A DNA stretch of 63,355 nucleotides from Ruminococcus sp. (lineage in GTDB: Bacteria; Bacillota_A; Clostridia; Oscillospirales; Ruminococcaceae): positions 1 through 63,355 of the forward strand of contig NZ_JAIKXF010000133.1 of NCBI RefSeq assembly GCF_024684275.1, in the 5' to 3' direction. Positions 16,023 to 25,534 of this stretch are shown one piece after another (position 1 is the stretch's first letter; each line of letters opens with the position of its first letter). A program made the position numbers and the translations under genes. Under the pieces are notes generated by a model. It had not been told where the DNA came from and did not search any database. It saw nothing but the letters and a program-made list of their open reading frames with translations.

Positions 16023-17063
16023 ATGAGAATCAAAAAAATCTTAGCAATGGCAGCAAGCACAGTACTCTGCGGCGCAATGTTCGTTGGCTGCGGAGCTTCG
16101 GGCTCATCATCAGGCAATGAAGCAAAACAGCCTGACTCATCATCAAAGTCAGAACCTGCAAACGATAACGGAAGTTCATCGGGTTCACTTATCAAGGTAG
16201 GTATCATCAACAACGATCCTAACGAGTCGGGTTATCGTACAGCAAACGTAAACGACCTTAAAGCTACATTCACAAAGGAAAACGGCTTTGACGCTTCCTT
16301 TGCATACAGCCTCAAGAACGAGGAGCAGATCAACTACGCTCAGAAGTTCATTCAGGACGAGGTCGATTATCTTCTCCTCTCAGCAGCTGATACAGCAGGC
16401 TGGGATTCAGTTCTCAAGGACGCTAAGGACGCAGGCGTAAGAGTTATCCTCTTCGACCGTACCATTGATGCAGACGAGAGCCTCTATGACGCTTCTATCG
16501 TTTCCGATATGGACAAGGAAGGCGAGCAGGCTGTTGAGTGGCTCAAGGATCAGGATCTCAAGGCTTACGATATTATCCACCTTCAGGGCGTAATGGGCAC
16601 AGCTGCTCAGAAGGGACGTTCGGGAGCTCTTGACAAGACAGCAAAGGAGCTTGGCTGGAACATCGTTACACAGCAGACAGCTGAATGGAATGCTGAAAAG
16701 GCACAGCAGATCGTTCAGTCCGCTATCGACGCTAACAAGAAGTTCAATGTTATCTACGCTGAGAACGACGATATGGCAAAGGGCGCTGTTGCAGCTCTCG
16801 ACAGAGCAAATATCTCTCACGGTGTTGACAAGGATGTAGTCGTTATAGGCTTCGACTGCAACAAGTGGGCACTTGAGGAGCTCAAGAAGGGCAACTGGAA
16901 CTACGACGGACAGTGCAATCCTTTCCAGTCATCATATATCAAGGACATCATCGACAAGCTCGAAAATGGTGAGACTCTTCCCGAAAAGACTATCATCATG
17001 GACGAAAAGGGCTTTGACGCAAAGACCATCACCGACGCTGATGTTGAGCAGTACGGTATCTGA
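16023..17063 (+). CDS. Sugar ABC transporter substrate-binding lipoprotein (arabinose/galactofuranose type)
   Basis: 346 residues; ATG 16023 follows GGAGGAATC. A lipoprotein signal ends MFVGC, lipidated C23, followed by a Ser/Asn-rich linker. The mature part is a class B periplasmic-binding fold (LIKVGIINNDPNESGYRT, YLLLSAADTAGWDSVLKDAK, VVVIGFDCNKWALEELKKG), closest in style to YtfQ-type galactofuranose/arabinose binders. It is the first gene of the transporter operon, under AraR-like boxes, and is separated from the ATPase by a strong hairpin. The context makes L-arabinose or an arabinoside the likely ligand. Confidence 0.85.
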   Translation: MRIKKILAMAASTVLCGAMFVGCGASGSSSGNEAKQPDSSSKSEPANDNGSSSGSLIKVGIINNDPNESGYRTANVNDLKATFTKENGFDASFAYSLKNEEQINYAQKFIQDEVDYLLLSAADTAGWDSVLKDAKDAGVRVILFDRTIDADESLYDASIVSDMDKEGEQAVEWLKDQDLKAYDIIHLQGVMGTAAQKGRSGALDKTAKELGWNIVTQQTAEWNAEKAQQIVQSAIDANKKFNVIYAENDDMAKGAVAALDRANISHGVDKDVVVIGFDCNKWALEELKKGNWNYDGQCNPFQSSYIKDIIDKLENGETLPEKTIIMDEKGFDAKTITDADVEQYGI

Positions 17064-17103
17064 TAGTTAGTATACAGGACACTAAACTATAAAGATTAAT
17101 AAG

Positions 17104-17140
17104 TGCGGTGACGCATTCGTAAATGGTCTGTGTCACCGCA
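17104..17140 (+). terminator. Intercistronic hairpin after the binding-protein gene
   Basis: TGCGGTGAC (17104-17112) and GTCACCGCA (17132-17140) form a 9-bp GC-rich stem, followed by TAAATTTT. It probably stabilises the binding-protein message and partly terminates, raising the binder over the ATPase. Confidence 0.65.
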
Positions 17141-17219
17141 TAAATTTTAAGCGATCACAGGAGCTGCTCTTGCGAAACAGAGCATCTCCGAACATTCAAC
17201 TCACTTAGGAGGAAAAGCA

Positions 17220-18731
17220 ATGCAGGAAAGATCATTGCTGGAAATGCGTGGGATATATAAATCCTTTCCCGGAGTAAAGGCTCTCAGGAATGTTGATTTT
17301 ACGCTTTGTGAAGGAGAGATACACGCGCTCATGGGCGAAAACGGCGCAGGTAAATCTACTCTTATCAAGGTCCTCACAGGTGTGCATATCAAGGACAGCG
17401 GAGACATCTTCGTAAAGGGACATACAGGTCCCGTACAGATACACTCTCCGCAGGAGGCACAGAATTTAGGCATCAGTACGGTTTATCAGGAAATATCCCT
17501 CTGCCCGAACCTCTCAGTGGCAGAGAATATCTTCCTCGGCAGAGGCAAAGGTGCATTAGTCAGCTGGCGTACCATGAACAAAAAGGCAGGAGAGCTCCTC
17601 AACTCTCTCGGCATAGCTGTAAAGCCGACACAGCAGCTTGCAAGCTGTTCTATCGCTGTACAGCAGATGGTAGCCATAGCAAGAGCCGTTGACATGGATT
17701 GCAGCGTGCTCATACTTGACGAGCCTACCTCATCCCTCGACGAATCAGAGGTAGAAAAGCTCTTTGGACTTATGCGTCAGCTCAAGGCCCGCGGTGTTGG
17801 TATAATCTTCGTTACCCACTTCCTCGATCAGGTGTACGAGGTCTGCGATAAGATAACCGTTCTCCGTGACGGACAGCTTGTGGGAGAGTATGAGATCGAA
17901 AATCTCCCCCGTGTTCAGCTGGTATCGAAAATGCTGGGCAAGGAGCTTGACGATATGGCTGACATCAAGAACGATATCCCCGTATTCAACGACAAGAGCA
18001 AAGAATACGTTTATGAAGCCTCACAGCTTTGCAGCTCTGAGGGCATCAAGCCCTTCAATTTCTATATCCGCAAGGGTGAGGTCAACGGATTTACAGGACT
18101 TCTCGGCTCAGGAAGAAGCGAGTGCGTAAGAGCTATCTTCGGCGCTGATAAGGTCACTGGTGGAATAGTAAGGGTAGACGGCAGGGAAGTTAAGATAAAC
18201 AAGCCAATGGACGCTATGAAGAACGGTATTGCTTATCTCCCCGAGGACCGTAAGCGCGACGGAATCGTAGGCGACCTTTCCGTTAAGGATAATATAATCC
18301 TTGCATTACAGGTCAAAAAGGGCTTCTTCAAGCCGTTTTCAAAGGCAGAGGCAAATAAGTTCGCAGAGGAGTATATCAAGCTTCTTGATATCAAGACAGC
18401 CTCGGTGAATACACCGATAAAATCACTTTCGGGCGGAAACCAGCAGAAGGTAATTCTCGGACGCTGGCTACTTACTCACCCGAAATACCTCATTCTCGAC
18501 GAGCCCACCAGAGGTATCGACGTAGGTACAAAGGTGGATATCCAGAAGCTGGTATTAAAGCTTGCTTCCGAGGGAATGAGTATCACCTTTATCTCATCTG
18601 AAACAGATGAGATGCTCCGTACCTGTTCAAGACTTCTCGTTATGCGCGACCGTAAGCTTGTAGGCGAGCTTACAGGCGATGAGCTCACACAGAATAACAT
18701 TATGAATACAATAGCAGGAGGTGAGCATTAA
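17220..18731 (+). CDS. Sugar ABC transporter ATPase, tandem-domain (AraG/YtfR type)
   Basis: 503 residues, start after TTAGGAGGAAAAGCA. Two fused ATPase domains as in AraG, RbsA and MglA: Walker A GENGAGKST near residue 39 with Walker B VLILDEPTSSLD, and a second domain with the degenerate loop TGLLGSGRSE, signature LSGGNQQKV and Walker B YLILDEPTRGID. It energises sugar uptake with the two permeases downstream. The stop codon overlaps the next start by one base (TAATG). Confidence 0.9.
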   Translation: MQERSLLEMRGIYKSFPGVKALRNVDFTLCEGEIHALMGENGAGKSTLIKVLTGVHIKDSGDIFVKGHTGPVQIHSPQEAQNLGISTVYQEISLCPNLSVAENIFLGRGKGALVSWRTMNKKAGELLNSLGIAVKPTQQLASCSIAVQQMVAIARAVDMDCSVLILDEPTSSLDESEVEKLFGLMRQLKARGVGIIFVTHFLDQVYEVCDKITVLRDGQLVGEYEIENLPRVQLVSKMLGKELDDMADIKNDIPVFNDKSKEYVYEASQLCSSEGIKPFNFYIRKGEVNGFTGLLGSGRSECVRAIFGADKVTGGIVRVDGREVKINKPMDAMKNGIAYLPEDRKRDGIVGDLSVKDNIILALQVKKGFFKPFSKAEANKFAEEYIKLLDIKTASVNTPIKSLSGGNQQKVILGRWLLTHPKYLILDEPTRGIDVGTKVDIQKLVLKLASEGMSITFISSETDEMLRTCSRLLVMRDRKLVGELTGDELTQNNIMNTIAGGEH

Positions 18732-19828
18732 TGACAGCCGCACCAAAGACTGCACAGAAGGGCTCATTTCTTTCGGGCATAGTCAGAAATCAGATATTTA
18801 TCCCTATAGCTGCACTGCTCATTATTGCGATATTCAATTTTATCATGGATCCTTCGTTCTTTAAGATAACTCTTGGATATAACAGCGAGGGTGATCCCGT
18901 GCTTTCGGGAAATATCATATCTATCATCGACTATGGCTCAGAGCTTGCTATCCTTGCTATCGGAATGACGCTGGTAACAGCTGCTTCACGAGGACAGGAC
19001 ATAAGTGTGGGAGCTGCCATAGCTATCAGCGGAAGTGTAGTCCTGCGAGTTCTCTGCGGAACGAATTCCCGTCCCGAGACCTTACAGGCTCCTATAATAG
19101 TTGCATTCCTTATAAGCTGTCTTGTTGCAATGGCTTTCGGAGCATTCAACGGTGCTCTCGTATCTGTGTTCAAGATACAGCCGATGGTAGCAACTCTCAT
19201 ACTTTTCACAGCCGGACGTTCCATAGCTGCATGGATAAACAACAACGAGCTTCCTGTTGTTAGTGACAGGACATTCACATATTTCGGGGGATATATACCG
19301 GGCATTCCGATACCGACGCCTTTTTTCATTGCCATTGCCTGCTTCATTCTGATATGGCTGGCACTGAAGTTCACCAACCTCGGGTTGTATGTTCAGTCCG
19401 TCGGTATCAACGAAAAGACTTCGCGTCTGAATGGTCTTAATCCTGCCCTCATCAAGTTCGTTACATATGTAATACTTGGTCTCTGCGTAGCAATAGCAGG
19501 ATTCATCAAGGTCAGCCGACTGTCCACTATCAACTACTCGGTAGTTGCAAAGGACATCGAAATGGACGCTATTTTAGCAGTCGCTCTCGGAGGAAACTCT
19601 CTCAGCGGCGGTAAATTCAACATATCTGCTTCCATTCTCGGAGCATATGTTATCCAGTTCCTTACCACAACGCTTTACAAGTTTCAGGTACAATCGGACG
19701 CTCTGCCTGCATACAAGGCTGTAGTAGTTATCGCGCTGGTAATACTGAGCGCACCGATAGTAAGAGAAAAACTTGCAGCTGTCTTCAAGAAGCTGCGTTC
19801 TCCTGCAAAAGCAGAGAGTAAAAGCTGA
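18731..19828 (+). CDS. Sugar ABC transporter permease (YtfT-like)
   Basis: 365 residues, coupled to the ATPase by TAATG. The BPD_transp_2 fold is evident: many hydrophobic helices, AILAIGMTLVTAASRGQDISVGA near the N-terminus and AVALGGNSLSGGKFNISASILGA near residue 285, which marks sugar permeases of the ribose/galactose class. The C-terminus is basic and cytoplasmic. It forms a heterodimer with the next gene product. The nucleotide order ATPase-permease-permease matches ytfR-ytfT-yjfF. Confidence 0.9.
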   Translation: MTAAPKTAQKGSFLSGIVRNQIFIPIAALLIIAIFNFIMDPSFFKITLGYNSEGDPVLSGNIISIIDYGSELAILAIGMTLVTAASRGQDISVGAAIAISGSVVLRVLCGTNSRPETLQAPIIVAFLISCLVAMAFGAFNGALVSVFKIQPMVATLILFTAGRSIAAWINNNELPVVSDRTFTYFGGYIPGIPIPTPFFIAIACFILIWLALKFTNLGLYVQSVGINEKTSRLNGLNPALIKFVTYVILGLCVAIAGFIKVSRLSTINYSVVAKDIEMDAILAVALGGNSLSGGKFNISASILGAYVIQFLTTTLYKFQVQSDALPAYKAVVVIALVILSAPIVREKLAAVFKKLRSPAKAESKS

Positions 19829-19857
19829 AAACCAAAGCGTGGAATGGAGGAATTAAT

Positions 19858-20949
19858 ATGCCGAAAACAGATATGGCTGTCGGCAGACCACGCCGACATC
19901 TGTTAAAGGGTATCTCAGATACCAATCTTCTCATGTCCATAACCATAGTGGTTTTCATACTGATGTATGTTTTCGCTGTATTCGGACTTGGACAGGGATT
20001 TCTCAAGGCACAGACATTTTTCAATATGCTGAATGCAAATGCCGCGCTTATAATACTTGCCTGCGGAATGACACTGGTCATGATAACAGGCGGTATAGAT
20101 ATTTCTCTCGGTGGTATGGCTGCACTGGTAAGCATGTGCTCAGCCGTCTACCTTGATATGCACAGCGGCAGCGTCTTTGGCGCACTGATGATATCGCTCG
20201 GTATCGGACTTGCATTCGGACTTGTACAGGGCTTCCTTGTAGCCTATCTTGATATACAGCCCTTCATAGTAACACTGGCAGGTATGTTCTTTGCAAGAGG
20301 TATGACCACCATTGTAAATACAAACCCATTCAATGTTCAGAACGAAGCGTTTGTAAAGCTCAAGGAAACAAGAATTATAATCCCCGGAATGGGCTCAATA
20401 AATAAAAGAGGCGACTATATCGACGCTTATATAGAGATAGGCGTTGTTATAGCACTTATCATTGTTGCCGCACTTTTCCTTTTCCTTAAATGGACCAAGA
20501 CAGGACGCAGCTTCTACGCAGTAGGCGGCAACAAGCAGAGCGCACTTATGCTGGGAATAAACGTAAAGAGAACCACATTCCTTGCATATCTCATGTGCGG
20601 GATATTAGGCGGAATTGGCGGATTTGTTTACTTTATGCACGTTGGCTCGGGTTCAGCTTCTCATGCAACGGGTGCTGAGATGAACGCCATAGCTTCGTCC
20701 ATCATCGGCGGAACTATGCTGACGGGCGGCGTCGGAAATATTATCGGAACATTTTTCGGCGTACTTTCACTTGCTCTTATCCAGAATATCGTATCATCAG
20801 TAGGACTTGACCAGGCATGGTGGACAGGAATCACAAACGCATCTATGCTTTGTATATTCCTTATCATTCAGAGTATCATCATCGCGCGCCGCAAAAAGGC
20901 TAATCTTGCGGCAGCAAAGCCTACAACAGCAAAAGGAGTTAAAACATGA
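19858..20949 (+). CDS. Sugar ABC transporter permease (YjfF-like)
   Basis: 363 residues, start after GGAGGAATTAAT. Same family as the upstream permease: ILACGMTLVMITGGIDISLGG and AIASSIIGGTMLTGGVGNIIGT are the conserved loops. The N-terminal 25 residues are basic, as usual for the cytoplasmic leader of YjfF. The gene overlaps the kinase gene by ATGA, tying import directly to phosphorylation. Confidence 0.9.
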   Translation: MPKTDMAVGRPRRHLLKGISDTNLLMSITIVVFILMYVFAVFGLGQGFLKAQTFFNMLNANAALIILACGMTLVMITGGIDISLGGMAALVSMCSAVYLDMHSGSVFGALMISLGIGLAFGLVQGFLVAYLDIQPFIVTLAGMFFARGMTTIVNTNPFNVQNEAFVKLKETRIIIPGMGSINKRGDYIDAYIEIGVVIALIIVAALFLFLKWTKTGRSFYAVGGNKQSALMLGINVKRTTFLAYLMCGILGGIGGFVYFMHVGSGSASHATGAEMNAIASSIIGGTMLTGGVGNIIGTFFGVLSLALIQNIVSSVGLDQAWWTGITNASMLCIFLIIQSIIIARRKKANLAAAKPTTAKGVKT

Positions 20950-22535
20950 GCAGTGCAGATGAGATCAGAAACGGCAAAGCGGTAATAGGTATAGAATTCG
21001 GTTCGACACGTATCAAAGCGGTCCTCATCGGAGAGGACCACTCACCGCTGGCTTCGGGAGTTCACGACTGGCAGAACGAAATGCTTGACGGTGTATGGAC
21101 ATATTCTCTTGATAACGTCAGAAAAGGACTTCGGGAATGCTTTGCCGACCTTATGAAAAATGTTGAGGAAGCATACGGAACAAAGCTTGAGACAGCCGCT
21201 GCCATAGGCGTATCAGCAATGATGCACGGCTATCTCGCATTTGACGGAAATGACGAGCAGCTCGTACCATTCAGAACATGGCGCAATACCATGACTGAGG
21301 AGGCTGCCGACAGACTCACAGAGGAGTTCAGCTTCAATATCCCGCAGCGCTGGAGCATAGCTCACCTGTATCAGGCGATGCTGAACAAAGAACCTCACAT
21401 TGGCAGACTTGCCTTTATGACTACCCTTGCAGGATATGTACACTATATCCTCACAGGCGAAAAGGTCATCGGCGCAGGTGACGCTTCGGGCATTTTCCCC
21501 ATAGACTCAAAGACCTGCGGCTATAACACCACAATGATGTCGAAGTTCGACAAGCTTGCGGAGGGTACTGCTCTCAACAAGAAGCTTGCTGATATTCTTC
21601 CCCGTATAGTCCCCGCAGGCGAGTGCGCAGGCAGGCTTACAGCTGAGGGCGCAAAGCTCCTTGATCCTACGGGAACATTCGGCGGCGATATACCCTTCTG
21701 TCCGCCCGAGGGCGACGCACAGACAGGCATGGCAGCCACAAACAGCATTACTCCCAGAACAGGAAATGTATCCGCAGGTACGTCGATATTCTCCATGATA
21801 GTTCTTGAAAAGGACCTCTCTGCGGTACACCGCGAAATAGATATAGTCACCACTCCCTGCGGAGATCCCGTGGCTATGGTACACTGCAACAGCTGTACCT
21901 CAGACCTTGACGCATGGTTCGGTATATTCGGCGGCTTCCTGAAGGAGATAGGCGTGGATATGCCGAAGGGACAGCTATACGACAAGCTTTATAGTCTGGC
22001 AGCAGAGGGCGCTCCCGACTGCAGCGGCGTTATCTCCTACAATTACTATGCAGGTGAGCCCGTTACAGGTGTAAAGAACGGACTTCCGCTGCTTATGCGC
22101 AGCCCTGATACTGCATTCAATATCAGAGACTTTATGCGCAGTCTTGTGTATTCATGCGTAGCCGCATTAAAGGCAGGCAATGATATACTCACCGAACAGG
22201 AGCACGTAAGCCTTGAAAGGATATATGCTCACGGCGGATTCTTCAAGACGCCCGTACCTACACAGAAATTCCTTGCAGCTGCACTGGGAGCAGATGTTAC
22301 TCTCATGCAGACAGCAGGCGAGGGCGGCGCATGGGGAATAGCGCTTCTTGCTTCATATATGGTTAAAAAGAGCAGCGGCGAAAAGCTGACCGACTATCTC
22401 AGCAGCAGAGTATTTGCTGATATGAAGGGCAGCACAGTTTCTCCCGATAAGGAGGACATTGACGGTCTCAATGCATATATGAAGAAATATCTCTCGGGAC
22501 TTTCAGCTGTCAGAGCAGCAGTCTCCGAGAATTGA
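20946..22535 (+). CDS. FGGY-family pentulose kinase, probable L-ribulokinase
   Basis: 529 residues. N-terminal phosphate loop VIGIEFGSTRIKAVLIGEDH, MMHGYLAFD as the sugar-contacting region, NVSAGTSIFSMIV as the second domain's ATP loop and AHGGFFKTPVPTQKFLAAALG near residue 420, the C-terminal FGGY signature region. It is not the classical E. coli AraB type but a clostridial form, and could also be read as a xylulokinase. Position between the transporter and araA/araD makes phosphorylation of L-ribulose, the AraA product, the best reading. Confidence 0.8.
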   Translation: MSSADEIRNGKAVIGIEFGSTRIKAVLIGEDHSPLASGVHDWQNEMLDGVWTYSLDNVRKGLRECFADLMKNVEEAYGTKLETAAAIGVSAMMHGYLAFDGNDEQLVPFRTWRNTMTEEAADRLTEEFSFNIPQRWSIAHLYQAMLNKEPHIGRLAFMTTLAGYVHYILTGEKVIGAGDASGIFPIDSKTCGYNTTMMSKFDKLAEGTALNKKLADILPRIVPAGECAGRLTAEGAKLLDPTGTFGGDIPFCPPEGDAQTGMAATNSITPRTGNVSAGTSIFSMIVLEKDLSAVHREIDIVTTPCGDPVAMVHCNSCTSDLDAWFGIFGGFLKEIGVDMPKGQLYDKLYSLAAEGAPDCSGVISYNYYAGEPVTGVKNGLPLLMRSPDTAFNIRDFMRSLVYSCVAALKAGNDILTEQEHVSLERIYAHGGFFKTPVPTQKFLAAALGADVTLMQTAGEGGAWGIALLASYMVKKSSGEKLTDYLSSRVFADMKGSTVSPDKEDIDGLNAYMKKYLSGLSAVRAAVSEN

Positions 22536-22550
22536 AAGGATTGATAGAGG

Positions 22551-23984
22551 ATGAAATTTTGGTTTATTACCGGCTCGCAGTTCTTATACGGCGAGGAAAC
22601 TCTCAGACAGGTCGATGAAGACTCTAAGAAGATAGTTGCAGGACTAAAGCTGCCTTTCCCTGTTGAGTATAAGCTCACAGTAAAGACAGAGTCCGAGATA
22701 CAGCGTATCATCAAGGAGGCTAACTATGATGACGAGTGTGCAGGCATTATTACCTTCTGCCATACATTCTCGCCCTCAAAGATGTGGATAAACGGACTTG
22801 CGCTTCTCCAGAAGCCGTGGCTCCACTTCCATACACAGTTCAATGAGACTATTCCAAATGAAGCAATAGATATGGACTATATGAATCTCCACCAGTCTGC
22901 TCACGGCGACAGAGAGCACGGCTTTATCGGAGCAAGGCTCCGCACACCGAGAGCTGTTGTGGCAGGTCACTGGCAGGATCCCGAGGTACAGGCCAAGATA
23001 GCTGAGTGGCAGCGAGCTGCTGTAGGCGTAATGTTCAGCAGGAACCTCAAAATAGTTCGCTTCGGCGATAATATGCGCGAGGTAGCAGTTACCGAGGGCG
23101 ACAAGATCGAAGCACAGATCAAGCTGGGCTGGCAGGTAAATACCTTTGCTGTAGGCGATCTTGTTGAGATAATGAATGATGTTACAGACGCAGAGATCGA
23201 CGCTCTTATGAAGGAGTATGCTGAGCTCTACGACTATAAAAAGGAAGACGAGGAAACTATCAGGTATCAGGCTCGTGAGGAGATCGCTATTGAGAAGATA
23301 CTCGTCCGCGAGGGTGCAAAGGCGTTCTCTAATACCTTCGAGGACCTCCACGGTATGCGTCAGCTCCCAGGTCTTGCTACACAGCACCTCATGCACAAGG
23401 GCTACGGCTTCGGCGCTGAGGGCGACTGGAAGACCGCAGGCATGACAGCTATCGTAAAGGCAATGTATCCCGAGGGAAATACCTCTTTCATGGAGGACTA
23501 TACATACGATTACAAGCAGCAGCTCATTCTGGGCTCACATATGCTGGAGGTTTGCCCCTCTATCGCAGCTGACAAGCCTCGCATAGAGGTTCACAAGCTG
23601 GGTATCGGCGGCAAGGAACCCCCTGCAAGAATTGTTTTCGAGGGCAAGGCAGGCTCTGCAAAGGCACTCTCCCTTATCGACATCGGCGGAAGGCTCAGAC
23701 TTATCTCACAGGACGTTGAGTGCGTAAAGCCGTTCCAGTCTATGCCGAATCTCCCTGTTGCAAGAACTATGTGGAGACCTGCGCCGTCATTCCTTGAAGG
23801 GCTTGAATGCTGGATAGTTGCAGGCGGAGCTCATCATACAGTGCTTTCCTACGACATATCCGATGAGGCTGTCAGAAGCTTTGCCCGTATCATGGGTATC
23901 GAGCTCGTGGTCATCAACAAGGATACCACAGTAAACGGTCTTGAACGCGATATCATGATCGGAGATGTTATCTATGGACGTTAA
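22551..23984 (+). CDS. araA: L-arabinose isomerase
   Basis: 477 residues, the usual length being near 495. It opens MKFWFITGSQFLYGEETLRQV and carries CAGIITFCHTFSPSKMWI, GVMFSRNLKIVRFGDNMREVAVTEGDK and EGDWKTAGMTAIVKAM, with Mn-binding glutamates and histidines in the expected blocks (E-G-D-W, H after EVCPSI, GGAHHTVLS). It converts L-arabinose to L-ribulose in the cytoplasm. It starts 15 bases after the kinase with AAAGGATTGATAGAGG and overlaps araD by 11 bases. Confidence 0.95.
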   Translation: MKFWFITGSQFLYGEETLRQVDEDSKKIVAGLKLPFPVEYKLTVKTESEIQRIIKEANYDDECAGIITFCHTFSPSKMWINGLALLQKPWLHFHTQFNETIPNEAIDMDYMNLHQSAHGDREHGFIGARLRTPRAVVAGHWQDPEVQAKIAEWQRAAVGVMFSRNLKIVRFGDNMREVAVTEGDKIEAQIKLGWQVNTFAVGDLVEIMNDVTDAEIDALMKEYAELYDYKKEDEETIRYQAREEIAIEKILVREGAKAFSNTFEDLHGMRQLPGLATQHLMHKGYGFGAEGDWKTAGMTAIVKAMYPEGNTSFMEDYTYDYKQQLILGSHMLEVCPSIAADKPRIEVHKLGIGGKEPPARIVFEGKAGSAKALSLIDIGGRLRLISQDVECVKPFQSMPNLPVARTMWRPAPSFLEGLECWIVAGGAHHTVLSYDISDEAVRSFARIMGIELVVINKDTTVNGLERDIMIGDVIYGR

Positions 23985-24660
23985 GGAGCTGAAGGAACGT
24001 GTCCTGAGAGCAAATCTGCTTCTCCCCAAGTACGGGCTTGTTACCTTTACATGGGGCAACGTCAGCGAATACGACCGCGAATCGGGACTTATCGCCATTA
24101 AGCCCAGCGGTGTCGAGTACGACACCATGACGGCTGATGATATAGTTGTCCTGACGCTTGACGGCAAAAAGGTAGAGGGAAAGCTCTCTCCGTCAAGTGA
24201 TACACCCACACATCTTGAGATATACAGGAATTTCGACGGAATATGCGGAGTAGTTCATACCCACAGCCGATATGCTACCTCATTTGCGCAGGCTTGTATG
24301 GGCATACCGCCTCTCGGTACTACCCACGGCGACTACTTCTACGGCGAGATACCCTGTACACGCGAGATGACAGACGCAGAGGTCGGCGGTGAATACGAGC
24401 TTGAAACAGGCAAGGTCATCGTTGAGTGCTGCAAAAACTATGAAAATATCCCTGCGGCTCTTGTTGCCAATCACGGTCCCTTCGTGTGGGGCAAGGACTG
24501 CATGGAGGCTGTGCATAATTCAGTAGTGCTGGAGGAGTTATCCGCTATGGCGTGGATAACAAAGACTCTCCGCTCCGACACACCGAATATGCCCCAGCGG
24601 CTGCTGGATAAGCATTTTTTCCGTAAGCATGGTGATAATGCATATTACGGACAAAAATAA
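23974..24660 (+). CDS. araD: L-ribulose-5-phosphate 4-epimerase
   Basis: 228 residues. I take ATG 23974, eight bases after GGAG and overlapping the araA end; an in-frame ATG at 23965 gives three more residues. It is a class II aldolase-fold enzyme: TWGNVSEYDRESGLIAIKPSG for phosphate binding, GVVHTHSRYATSFAQA with Zn-binding H-x-H, and a later AALVANHGPFVWGKD histidine. It converts L-ribulose-5-P to D-xylulose-5-P, the last step into the pentose phosphate pathway. It ends the operon; a terminator lies 49 bases downstream. Confidence 0.95.
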   Translation: MDVKELKERVLRANLLLPKYGLVTFTWGNVSEYDRESGLIAIKPSGVEYDTMTADDIVVLTLDGKKVEGKLSPSSDTPTHLEIYRNFDGICGVVHTHSRYATSFAQACMGIPPLGTTHGDYFYGEIPCTREMTDAEVGGEYELETGKVIVECCKNYENIPAALVANHGPFVWGKDCMEAVHNSVVLEELSAMAWITKTLRSDTPNMPQRLLDKHFFRKHGDNAYYGQK

Positions 24661-24708
24661 ATTTAAAGACCTCACTTTTAAAAAGGATTTTTCTCTCCAA
24701 TTACCGAA

Positions 24709-24741
24709 AAAAGCTCTGTTTTGTAATGAAACAGAGCTTTT
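24709..24741. terminator. Bidirectional terminator between araD and coaX
   Basis: AAAAGCTCTGTTTT pairs with AAACAGAGCTTTT around a short loop, and T-runs occur on both strands. It serves the converging araD and coaX genes. Confidence 0.85.
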
Positions 24742-24746
24742 CTCGT

Positions 24747-25517
24747 TTATTTCTTATTCTTCTTGTAAATAATAGCAAGTCCCTTGATGAGAAGATTGCT
24801 GTCGAGGATTATTTCCCTCTTGCACAGCGGCACAACCAGCTCTGAGAGACCGCCTGTGGCAACGGCGGTGCATTTCTCGCCAAGCTCTTCCTCGATACGG
24901 TCGATTATACCGTCAAGAGCGCTTGCATTTGAGTAGAGGATACCGCTCTTTAAGCAGTCGATGGTATTTGTTCCGATAACGTGAGGCGGCACTTCAAAGT
25001 TTACCTTCGGGAGCTGTGCTGTACGGGCTGTAAGAGCGTCAGCCGCCACCTTCATGCCTGTGAGGATAAGTCCGCCGCGGTAATTCTTCTTGCTGTCAAC
25101 TACTGAAAGAGTAGTCGCAGTTCCCATGTCGATGATTATCATAGGCACAGGGTACTGATTTATAGCCGCAACAGCGTCTACTGCCTGATCGCTTCCCAGT
25201 TGTGCAGGATTGTCGATGAGGATATTGAGCCCTGTCTTTACGCCGGGACCTGCTATCATTACGTCAACGCCGAAGAGCTTGCGGACAGCCTCCTTTACGG
25301 TAGCTGTAACCGAGGGAACGACAGATGACATGATAGCGTCGTGTATATCAGAGATGTTGAAGCTGTTCATTTCAAGAATGGTCTTGATAAGTACAGCGTA
25401 TTCAGCGGCTGTAGCGTTGTGGTCGGTGCTGATGCGCTCGAAAAGCCGAACCTCGTCATTGTCGTCAACGCAGCCGAAAACGATATTGGTATTTCCGATG
25501 TCTACTGCTAAAAGCAT
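24747..25517 (-). CDS. coaX: Type III pantothenate kinase
   Basis: 256 residues. ATG 25517 follows AAAGGAG; the open frame reaches further up but lacks a site. MLLAVDIGNTN is the phosphate-1 loop, IIIDMGTATTLSVVD the second ATP motif, and RGGLILTGMKVAADAL the pantothenate region, all as in CoaX. It catalyses the first step of coenzyme A synthesis without feedback inhibition by CoA. It lies 17 bases downstream of an esterase gene on the same strand, perhaps co-transcribed. Confidence 0.95.
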   Translation of the reverse strand: MLLAVDIGNTNIVFGCVDDNDEVRLFERISTDHNATAAEYAVLIKTILEMNSFNISDIHDAIMSSVVPSVTATVKEAVRKLFGVDVMIAGPGVKTGLNILIDNPAQLGSDQAVDAVAAINQYPVPMIIIDMGTATTLSVVDSKKNYRGGLILTGMKVAADALTARTAQLPKVNFEVPPHVIGTNTIDCLKSGILYSNASALDGIIDRIEEELGEKCTAVATGGLSELVVPLCKREIILDSNLLIKGLAIIYKKNKK

Positions 25518-25534
25518 ATTTATCTCCTTTAAAA